A stretch of DNA of 64,000 bases, from contig OX637333.1 of the NCBI GenBank assembly GCA_951799405.1, positions 18,847,960-18,911,959 on the forward strand, in the 5' to 3' direction. The DNA is from Agapetus fuscipes. Its lineage: Eukaryota; Arthropoda; Insecta; Trichoptera; Glossosomatidae. Position 1 is the first letter of the stretch, and each line of letters opens with the position of its first letter. Under the pieces are notes generated by a model, which saw only the letters and a list, made by a program, of their open reading frames with translations, did not search any database and was not told where the DNA came from. Positions 33,478-43,246 of this stretch are shown one piece after another. The position numbers and the translations under genes are program-made.

Positions 33478-33690
33478 AATCCATAATCTAAGTTGCAAAG
33501 ATATATTGACATTTGTGGTTCATCTTAAATGTATGCTTACAAGCAGGCACAATTAATTTCGCACTTACACATGCTGCATGTGTACGCACAAAATAAACCA
33601 AACCTCACATGAACATAAACTTTGCAAAAGCTTGCATTGGAAAAAAAAGTTTTTACAGCATATTATAGGGTACAATGCTGGCGGCTAGGG
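33478..33690 (-). repeat. Degenerate F250 copy
   Basis: Recognisable from ataatctaagttgcaaagat, gcatgtgtacgcacaaaat and gaacataaactttgcaaaag. Confidence 0.6.
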
Positions 33691-33724
33691 CTAGGGCTTT
33701 TCTAATTCATTTAAGTTATAATTA

Positions 33725-34159
33725 GAATAGGGAAGTATCACATATTTTTTTCATTGTTTAAAATGGTAGAATACATTTTTAAAAATACATCTGCGTTTTC
33801 CAAAAAAAAATATCTTGCTTAGTTTTTAAACTAAAGCTCTTTAAAATTAGCGTATTCTCGATTTTCGGAAAAAAGGTCATTTTGTTTATTTAGGCAGATA
33901 TGACGCCGATGCATTTTCGGAGTGTAGGTATCGACGGGCCCAGTGGCGAATCTTGACGTCATTTTGACGTCAAGATTTGCGAAGTCGAACGCGCTGCGTT
34001 TTGGCGCGACTAAAATTCTCCGCATTTTATTTTTTTAAATTATCAATGATATTTTTATTTTTACTACACAAAAAATATATGGTTGTGATCCTTGAAATGT
34101 ACTCTACAGAACCATATTATTTTCAACCGTTTTCCCTACCACTGCAACTTCCCTATTGT
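33725..34159. mobile_element. Second copy of the CRE-palindrome TIR element
   Basis: Ends GAATAGGGAAGTATCAC and GCAACTTCCCTATTG; core cttgacgtcattttgacgtc (33953-33972) and gcgttttggcgcgac. Roughly the reverse of the 4.4-kb copy. Confidence 0.6.
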
Positions 34160-34334
34160 ATATTTTGTACTTGTTTACGTTTTTAACCTTTTCGATTTTG
34201 AATTTACTTGCTACATATGCACCGCCAGAACGGAATACTTTTTTGAGGTTATTTTTTTACACATAAATTGATTTCCTACCTTAATTAAGTACTTGATGAA
34301 ACTTCAAAATTTATGAAAAAGTATATTCATTAGT

Positions 34335-34540
34335 TTAAAAAAATGAAAACAAACTTTTTTTTATTCTACTATTTTTTATTTGAATTTGTTAAAACAAACC
34401 AAAATAAGTGAGTTGACCGGTTTCGGCCTCTAGGCCATCTTCTAGAGGCTGAAACCGGTCAACTCACTTATTTTGGTTTGTTTTAACAAATTCAAATAAA
34501 AATAGTAGAATAAAACAAAGTTTGTTTTAATTTTTTTAGA
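34335..34540. repeat. ~100-bp-arm palindrome with Penelope-like core
   Basis: Left arm 34335-34433 and right arm 34442-34540 are nearly perfect complements around an 8-nt loop. The core accggtttcggcctctag / ctagaggctgaaaccggt is the GAAACCGGTC signature. Confidence 0.8.
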
Positions 34541-34819
34541 GTTCTGCAAAGTTTCCGCTGAAACATTAAAAAAAAAAAAAAAGTAAATTCATTAGTTATC
34601 CAGGAACACAAATCACAAACTTTCAACACATGTTTTCACTTGTTGTTTTATATAAAAACAAGTAAATCACAATAATATTACTTAAAAAATATATATTATA
34701 CACACATTCCATAACTAGATTTTATATCCATTAGGTTTTAAACAATTTTTTTACTATATCATTAATTGATGAGGCATTCACTTTGTAACCTTTCATTTTT
34801 AAAAAATTTAATTTAAAAA

Positions 34820-35256
34820 TAAAAAACAAATTTGTATAAGGCTACGGGGCGAGTAAAATTTAATAATGTACGACTGGTTTCATACAATCAAACTTCTTCA
34901 CACAAACACATACAGACCGACTTTAACAGCTCTCGAGACCATAGAAATTAATAAAAATTCAAGTACTGTCAATTCCTTGCTAAATAACTTTCTGATACCT
35001 AATCCATCTCCTCTCCTGACCTTGTTTCCTAGAAATAATAATAAATCTGTCACCAACAATCCCAGCGCTCTGTTCCCTTCATCACCCCTCCCACCCTCCT
35101 CTACTCCCACCCCTTAAAAGAATGTTACACTAATTTATATTTTATTTTATTTAGTCAGTAATATTTTGTACCTGACGATGGAAACATTGTTTCCGAAACC
35201 GGTCGTACATTATTAAATTTTACTCGCCCCGTATAGCCTTATACAATTTGTTTTTT
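34820..35256. mobile_element. Penelope-like non-autonomous element with inverted ends
   Basis: Inverted repeats of about 54 bp (34820-34874 and 35202-35256; ggctacggggcgagtaaaa) flank a non-coding, C-rich interior. The right boundary contains a hammerhead-like motif (35167-35209). Confidence 0.65.
35167..35209 (+). ncRNA. Hammerhead-ribozyme-like motif
   Basis: Stem I TGTAC/GTACA (35167-35171, 35205-35209), core CTGACGA (35172-35178), stem II GGAAAC-ATT-GTTTCC (35180-35194), then GAAAC and a minimal stem III ACCGGT ending in the expected cleavage triplet GTC. One extra T lies between core and stem II, so activity is uncertain. Penelope-like elements are known to carry hammerheads with very short stem III. 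Confidence 0.5.
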
Positions 35257-35685
35257 AATTTTTTTACTCACTTAAATACTCGTCACCAAAGAGAAAAACA
35301 TATTAGTTATTTTACAAAAAAACGTTAACTGTTATATCTATCTGAATAGAGTATACTTGCCTGGATTTTGTTTGTAAACATTGGTAACATACGCGCGGGA
35401 CGAGAGGTCGAGCTGTTCTGACAAAATATTTGAGAAAGAATATTTTCAAAATATGTGTAATATGAGATTTTATTAGTGTACCTACAATGTAAGCAACAAA
35501 AAAGTTGGAATTTTTTTAACACAGATGTCAGGGGAAGCTTTAAACTTCGATGACATGGATAGATGCCAGCCGCACTGTATGCAAGTTTAGTCATGACATC
35601 TATGCATGCCAGCCGCATCCAAAGAGTTAATGTGTATGCATGGTATTGTTTGTTTTTTTCAAAAATGAAATTTGTTGTGTATGTT

Positions 35686-36314
35686 TGTTATGTTTAAATT
35701 GAAAGGTATCTTCAGGATACTTACATCCGGCTAGCTCTCATCAGCATCACTCTCAGGGCGTGGGGTTCTTTCTTTGGCATTGCTTACTTGTATCCTGGGA
35801 AGGGTTTTATAATTAAAAGATAAGTTTGACATGAACAAATAAGGGTTTATTACTGTACTAATATGGGGGGGAAAAGGGGAAATAAGGGATTGGCCAGACC
35901 TACAGGTTGTCACTAGAACACTCCCTATTCCGTTGGCTGGAGTTCTAAACGGAAGGCCTGGGGCAGCGCCCCAGGCTAGCGGTGGTTCACAAGGCGGACG
36001 CCTCCACACGTCGGAGCCCCTGGGTGGGCGCTCCTATGCCTCTGGTCCACAAGGCGGGTGCCTTGCTGGCAGGAAATCCAAGTAGATGGGGGGGGAGGGA
36101 GCTCCATCGTAGTGCCCCCTCTTGCACCGCTTGGTGCTTGGTCGCTAACGTCTGACTCACTTCACATCTCGCCGGGAACTAACGAACGACGGCCTGATTA
36201 GTTCATACGGTGCAGTTCGGCCGCTTCCGTGACCGTTCGGCTCCGTTCGGCCCACAAACATACACTGCACACTTCGGGATTGTTCTTTCAATGTTATTAT
36301 AAAATAACATAACA
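35686..36314 (-). mobile_element. L630 element (solo-LTR-like), minus orientation
   Basis: 629 bp bounded by TGTTATGTT and AACATAACA, with the 4-bp duplication TGTT at 35682-35685 and 36315-36318. It is highly similar over its whole length to the copies at 43301 (reversed) and 63077. GC-rich middle with a ctggggcagcgccccag hairpin. Confidence 0.8.
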
Positions 36315-36505
36315 TGTTCCTTGACTTATAGGTTGGTTTTCACCTCTGTTGTGTCATGTCACCCCTGTTTGTATGCCCATTTGAGATTTTATGTTGTAGG
36401 TTCACATGCGGCATGTGCAAGCGCGAACTTGTACGTTTCTGCTTTTGAGAATGCATATAATGTGAATCCCCAATGTAAATTTGCAACTTAGATTAGATAG
36501 GGTCA
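36315..36505 (+). repeat. F250 copy with internal deletion
   Basis: Starts TGTTCCTTGACTTATAGG immediately at the L630 boundary and ends ttgcaacttagattagat; the middle is shortened. Confidence 0.65.
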
Positions 36506-36831
36506 TCGTCACACCAACTTATTAGACAAAGATGGAAAATAAAAGAAATTGTCAACATTGAAAACACCTTTATTATCATTATTATTTTCAGATTTTTCAA
36601 CTAAACATTCAAATATACTTAAATATAATACAACGCAAGCTTAAAAATATCCTCGGTGGTTTCGTAACTTTACATAATCTCATCACCTCTGCTAATTCAA
36701 AGTTGTGTATGAACTTATATTTGGCGTAAAAGTAACACATTACACAAAATGTATTCCAATATGTACATAAGACATCAGTGTAAAATAGAAACCTTAGCGT
36801 CAAGTTGACACTTGTTATTAGAGAAAGGTTC

Positions 36832-37155
36832 TTTATTTGAATTTCAGTATTATCGTGATAGTTCAGAATGCTTGTTTGAATTTGTAATTCATACCAACAT
36901 AATATCATAAACACCAGCGCAAAAAACAAACTTATGCGCCAATTCAACCCTGAAATTGCAAAAGTTCTTTCTTGAATGTGTTATTTTGATGCTTCGAAAT
37001 GTTTGTAAGACTTGTCTATTTAATAATAATTCATACCAACATATTATAAACACCAGCGTAAAAAACAAACAAGAAGTAAAGTTAACACTTAAATTTAATA
37101 AAAAGTTCTTTATTTGAATTCAAGTGATATTTTGACGCTTCGGAATGTTTTTTTG
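36832..37155 (+). repeat. Tandem duplication, ~130-bp units
   Basis: gttctttatttgaattt... and ataaacaccagcgNaaaaa recur at about 36833/36960/37101 and 36908/37044. The 112-codon minus ORF here is a by-product. Confidence 0.7.
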
Positions 37156-37159
37156 GCTA

Positions 37160-38790
37160 ACCAATGAAATAATAAAGTAAAAGTCTTGAAAGATTTTCTA
37201 TTCTGTTTTAAAATTTATGAATAAAAAATAAGGTTATAGATTTATTTAATTGATAATTATAAGAATTAGCTAACTAAAGGTAAATATTATTAACAGTTTG
37301 TTTAAAATATATACTTAAAGATTAAGTAGTTAATTAATTTATAAAGTTTTCATAAGCTTTTTATGAGATATGTCATGTTGACTTCATTTCAACTATTAAA
37401 ACAATGTTGTAAAACATGGACAAGCCACAGCTTAACATTTTTTAATGCTTATAATAATCACAATAAAAATAAGTTTGTAAAGTTACTTTTTAATGGAATA
37501 AAACAAATGGAAAGTTTTTATTTTCAATGGACACCGTAAATATTTTGACAAAAATATTGTTTTGTCACACTGCGGGGTTGCTTGGGAAAAGGTTGCTTAA
37601 GAACCTCGTCACTCATGCCTGTGACGTTTGACCGCCAATAAAAAATACTAATATCAAATTTAGTGCCGAGCCTTTTAAACAGAAACGGATTTGAAAAATT
37701 ATAACAACCCTGCCAAGTGACATCACATTTATTCCTGAATTGAAATGTGGGGATTTCACACTAAATCAATTTAAATGATTACTAAAAAATATATTAGTGC
37801 CGTTAAAAAGCTTGTTTATGCGTCCAAATAAAACAACATAATTATTTACACTTTTACAAATAGTTACATATTTACAACAAAAAAATACAACAGAGAATTT
37901 GAAAAATTCCTACAATATGTAGCGTAAAGCACCAATATGTAAAAATATAGTTATTCAATATATTTTTTAGACAGCATGAAGTCAAGTGACATTTTTATAA
38001 TCTTCGATAAATTTACATTTAACATAAGAACATTTATACATATTTTTTATCAACAGGCACATTTATTTAAAGACTCTAAAATAATGATAAATCACGACAT
38101 GTAGGTACTTACTTAATTAATTTATTGTATTATTTACAAAAAGGAAGTTTTTATTTGAACAATGAGGTCTGAACATTCAAAATATCCTTTGGCTATCTGA
38201 CTTCACCCATAATAAATTTTTGATAATCAGGGAAATTTTGCTAGCTTTATGGCATTGAGTCAGTCAAAGAACACACTGAATGTTTTTTGTTTTTCATAAA
38301 AGAACACTACACACAAATACATATCAATACTTATATTGACTGTAGAAAATATTTATGGTTGTGAATTTTCTATGTGAAATTAATTTTAAAGCTGAATTTC
38401 TTGCACATTATAATGTATTCGGATATACGTCAAACTGAAATCAGTCATTTGAATAACTATTAAAATTATTTTGTTTTTATTTAACCCTTAAGGAAAATTT
38501 TATGCTCTTTGAGTTATTACGCATATTCAAACAAGTTAGTAGCTTTATTTTCTTATTATGTTGTTAACGCATAGTTTTAATGCCTAATCTGTGTTTAAGA
38601 TTTAACCTACAAAAGATTTGGGGATAAAAAAAACCTTTGCATAGATGAGAGACTTGCGCCTCTGGCAGTCAGATTTGGAAATAATCTGGCCCAGTGACGA
38701 GGTTTATTTTTGCACCCTTTTTAATGTTCCGACCTCATTTTGACTCATTAAAAGGCAGTGATTTAAACATAAATTAAATTATAAAAAGCT
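37160..38790. other. AT-rich, no recognised feature
   Basis: No ORF with splice support, no known repeat. Short phrases (ttatttgaac, aaataaaa) only. Confidence 0.5.
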
Positions 38791-38794
38791 TAAG

Positions 38795-39065
38795 TTCCTT
38801 GATCCTATAAAGATTAGTATGCACCTGATCAAGTATTTTCATTTCTTGACTTTTTTCTATGAATACATATCTGTTTCAGGTAAAGGCAGCAAGACTTGCA
38901 GGGTTTGTGTTTATTTGATGTTTACGTTTTTATTTTGTAAGTGAACTTAAGTACACAAGTTTGCTTGTAGGCATGCATTTAATATGAATTTGTATGTGGT
39001 CAACCACTCATACTGTGTAAATTTTTCACCTTTGTCAACGTTACCTCTTTTTCTGGTAATAACGG
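38795..39065 (+). repeat. Degenerate F250 pieces
   Basis: Fragments such as ttgcagggtttgtgtttatt, tttattttgtaagtgaac and gtggtcaaccactcatactg; order disturbed. Confidence 0.45.
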
Positions 39066-39117
39066 CGAGAGTTACATAAAAATATTTAAAAAATCTCTTT
39101 CCTAGGTTGAAAAATTT

Positions 39118-39245
39118 ATCCTCCTTTATCAAAGACCACAAAGGTTCATCTAGCCTTACAACAAGTAAAAAATTGGCGCAGACCAGAGATGAACAAGCAT
39201 GCACAGGGCTCTTGCGGCGTGATTTACACAAAACAGCGCTCATTC
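39118..39245 (+). repeat. SINE-B body fragment
   Basis: tcaaagaccacaaaggttcat, ctagccttacaacaag and tgcacagggctcttg; head lost. It directly precedes an RT fragment. Confidence 0.5.
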
Positions 39246-39257
39246 AATTAATCAGTA

Positions 39258-39518
39258 ATGACCATCTACAAATATGAAAGAGACCGCCTAAAGACATTCG
39301 AGATGCGGATTTGGAGGAAGATGACCAAGACATCATGGGTTGAAATGAAGTTCAATGAAAAGCTATTGCAGGAAGTAAAAGAAAGAAGAGAGCTTCTAAG
39401 TCACATTTTAAAGAGGAATGCCAAAGTAACAGGACACTCGATTAGATATAACACCTTTCTTAGCAGCATCTTTGAAGGAAAAATCTTGGGTAAATGGGAA
39501 ATTTTTGGACTTTTATAA
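39258..39518 (+). pseudogene. RT C-terminal fragment, open for 86 codons
   Basis: KYERDRLKTFEMRIWRKMTK, VEMKFNEKLLQEVKERRELL and HILKRNAKVTGH match the thumb/tail of non-LTR RTs (typical pattern: AFEMWxWRRMxxISW...NEEVL...GHxxR). It is 5'-truncated; an F250-like and a SINE-B fragment lie just upstream. Confidence 0.65.
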
Positions 39519-39519
39519 A

Positions 39520-41350
39520 ATCTGAATTTACTCCTTATCATGTGGCTATTTTTAAAATTTATTTAGGTACACATTTTTCATATATATTTTTTAAGATATT
39601 GGTGTTTTATGTTTACCATGTCTTAATCTCTATCACTTATAATCTATTGTAAACACTATTTTATTGAAAAACATCAATAGCTTAGAAGATCATGGTGACA
39701 AATTATAATGAACATTAAAAATAATTAACCGTTCAGATATTTGACATACTGATGTAAGACAACTACATATTTTATTGACATTTTGTTGGTGGCGTCGCGT
39801 CATCAATGTCTTCATGAGACACTCTTTTTGTGTGGCGATCAATGATGAAATGATCTTCCTTGTTCATTCTCAATTCATTCTTTATCATTGTCAGTCTCGA
39901 TATTTCAATGCACAAAAATAGTTGTGTACTGCCATTTTCAAATCTCTTGTCAGCCCTTTGTTGCATGCAATTCTTGCTATCGCGCCTTTATTTAAATGTA
40001 CAGTGTAGTTTTCCATGGTCAATGTTTCACTGTCATACATCAATGCCGGTAGTAATAATTATTTTGGAGATAAATTTGTTTATTGGAAAAATGAATTAAA
40101 ATTCATATTATTATCTAAAAATAAATTATGTATAATATTTATAACATTAAGATCTAGAAATCACATTTTTTTATTTAAAAATAAATATATTTTATACAAT
40201 ATAGTAACATTGATAGGTATGCACGCACATCGATAACATATTTATATATATATATATTTCACTTATTTTAATGGAATTTCTTGAAGACCAAAAGTTTGTA
40301 AAATAAAAAAGTTTATTGCTAAATATACAAACTTGACAAGTGACCGCTTAAAACAATCACAACTATACCTAAATATTCAAACAGATGCCATAGGCAAACA
40401 AATCCTGATGTCATATATGCCTGGGTTGCAAGGGAAAGGTAAACAAATATTTTGTCATTGGTTTTTAACGACTAAAGTCACATACAAGTGTGCAACGTTT
40501 ACCCGCTGAAAAAAAAATGGGTGTACAAATTTGTCCATTATATGCAGGTCTATACCCAAAGTCAAGTGTCAAGTATGAAATCTTTTAACCAATGGAGTCA
40601 GAATAAAGTTACAAATTTTAAGTTTCACTCGGCGTGCTGCCGCCGCAGGTCTATGTGCTTAGGGTCCAGAGCAACCAACAACCAAATATCGGTTAGATTT
40701 TTCCATTCGGGTATGATATAGTGGAAATTGTTTAAGCCTATGTAGATGCTACGTCCGTTTAACATACACACATTAACGCAAGTCGTCCTTACTTAAGTAG
40801 GATTTATTAAGTTAGAAAGATAATTAAAATGTTCCCACTGTGTGACTACAATCGAAACAGATTAAGTAGAATAATCCATCACAATCTAGGTCACCCTGGA
40901 TGACTTCTGTGTAACCGGTTTTTATTGAATATTTGTCAACAGTTTTACAAGAAAGCACTTCCTTATTTTGCATGTCTACACCATTTGTGTGTTTGACAGG
41001 ACTGTCTGTGAATCATACAATGTTTCTTTGCAAGTTTCTATTCCATTATAATATGTATCAATGACTTTTTCCCTATCAGGTAGGTGAAGTCACAATTTTT
41101 GTGTGTATGACATTTGTGTTGACTCCATTCTCAAACTGGTTAGGTGTTTTCTGTTTTTGTCCATTCTTGATAAAAATGATAGGAGATGTGGAACTCATTT
41201 ATTTGTATAGATATGGCGGCAAGACCTTCGCAAATACTTTAGAGGTAGAGATTTTTCTTTACTCCGAAAAAACAGTTTTCACCTTTTGCGATGGCTGAGT
41301 ATTACCAAAGCGTTATCGAAAACAAGATTAAGGGTTGAAACAAAAAAAAA
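39520..41350. other. AT-rich, possibly 3' UTR/intergenic beyond the DPP10-like gene
   Basis: Contains a TA run (40240-40256) and a small dispersed-repeat piece near 40660. A minus-strand AATAAA lies at 41198-41203. Confidence 0.4.
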
Positions 41351-41355
41351 AAACA

Positions 41356-41482
41356 AAATAAGCTACACATTTAATGCAATTTTGTATCATATTATCTCCG
41401 AAGGGGTAGAATATGACGAGTGGAACCTATTTATTTTCAAAGCTGAGAGGGCCAGCCCTATGCCAACCACTTCTGTTTCATT
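41356..41482 (-). repeat. SINE-A 3' fragment beyond the DPP10-like stop codon
   Basis: aagctacacatttaatgca, cgaaggggtagaatatgacg and ccagccctatgccaaccac. It may lie in the 3' UTR of the DPP10-like gene. Confidence 0.65.
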
Positions 41483-41768
41483 GTTTAAATGTGAAGAAAC
41501 CATATGCTAGGTTCAAGTCTTTGATGTAGATTGGGCCTTTTTTACATGATGTATCACTTATTATACTTACTGTTTAGTTTTTGATGCTCATCATACTGTT
41601 TTTACGAGTTGGTTATTTAAACGTGAAGAATATGCCTTCTAGTTCCAAGTCTTTGATGTCGATTAAGCATATTTTACCGGTGGTTTAATTTGTCATACTG
41701 TTTAAAGTTTTAGTCGCTTGTCATACTGTTGTAATCATGTGTCATACTGTTTCTATTGATCCACATGT

Positions 41769-43211
41769 TTACTGTTTGAATGTGAAGAAGCCGCCAGCCA
41801 GTTCCCAGTCATTGATGTCAATCGGTCCGAAACATTCGTCGAAGAATGCTTCAAAGTTTTTGTACAGATGATAGAGAGAGCCGCTGAACTCGTGGTCTTC
41901 ATCAGGGTATACCTGGAAAGTGAGTATCAAAGTATTAGTTTCAAGTCAGCTTCTGCAAGATGCAAACTGGTCGACGTTGTTGGAGGGCAGGTGAAGTTGG
42001 ATGTAGGAGTTGAAGCAGGCTAAGGCTGGAGTTTGACTGAAGCGCCATTGAAGAAATTGTAAAGATATATTACAATTTGATGGACACTCTTGATGCAAAT
42101 ACTTAGGCAGACGTGTGTATTATTATTTAAACATGGGTACTACAAAAATAGGTGAACTACAAAGGTAAAAACTCTTGCCTTTCCCAAAATAGGGCTGGCA
42201 TTGGCAAAGGTATATTTTTTTTCACAATATGGATAAATAATAAAAAATATGATAATGCAACAGGGCTCTACCTTCAAGGGCTCTACCAAAACATCTTCAA
42301 TTAATAACTCATTATTTTATATTTTAATGAATTACAAATTTGTACAATAATAATAACTACTTAAGTACACATATAAAGTTTATTTATCGGATATTAGACG
42401 AACCCTTTTAAGAGAATTTATATTATTCTCGACGTTTCGTTAGCAATGTAGGTAACGTCTTCAGGAGACACCCTCTCTGCACGACGACTGAGGATGAACT
42501 CAATGGTTCGTCTAATATCCGATAAATAAATTTTAACTGTTTAATTATTATTATTGTAAATATGTTAAACGACCGTAATTCCAACCTAAACCTAACAATT
42601 ATTAATTACTAATTTTACCCAATGACATCAGCTGTTGAACCAGGGTCAAAGCTATCGTTGTTAGGACATGACAGGATTTGAACTTGCGCTTGTTTGAATA
42701 ACACTAATTTGAGTGGGCACTCGACCATACTAGTGACATACATAATAATACTAATAAGAGTAAATGTTCACCTGATGTCTGAACATGACTCCTTGTCTTA
42801 CGAGCGCCCTTGCCAGCGCCATGGAGTGCTGTGCCGGTGCCGTGCTGTCTGCCAGAGCTGTAGCGAGCAGCAGCGACTTGCTGGCCAGGTTACCAGCGCG
42901 CCTCGTCAGGTCAGCAGCCTCATACCCGCGGTAGTTTCCCGCCGGGGAACCCGAGCCTAGGTATCGCTCTGTGAAGAAGGTGTCTGTAAAGAGATACCAA
43001 TGTGATCATGGCTGTAATGTAATGTATTAGGTATATTTTAGTCCATGGTTATATTTCATATCTGGCAACGTTGTGCCGTGGTTGTGCCACAGCATACAAG
43101 TATTTCAGTTGATATAGCGCTCCTGCACTAGTAACACATATAATATCTATTCTATAATCTAAGTTGCAGATATATATTAACATTTAGGATTCTTATTAAA
43201 TATTTTCCATA

Positions 43212-43246
<35 letters not shown>

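Noticed and set aside
36609..36947. 112-codon minus ORF with signal-peptide-like start
   Set aside because: It covers one unit of a local tandem duplication and has no homologous feature; AT-rich hydrophobic codons explain the apparent signal.
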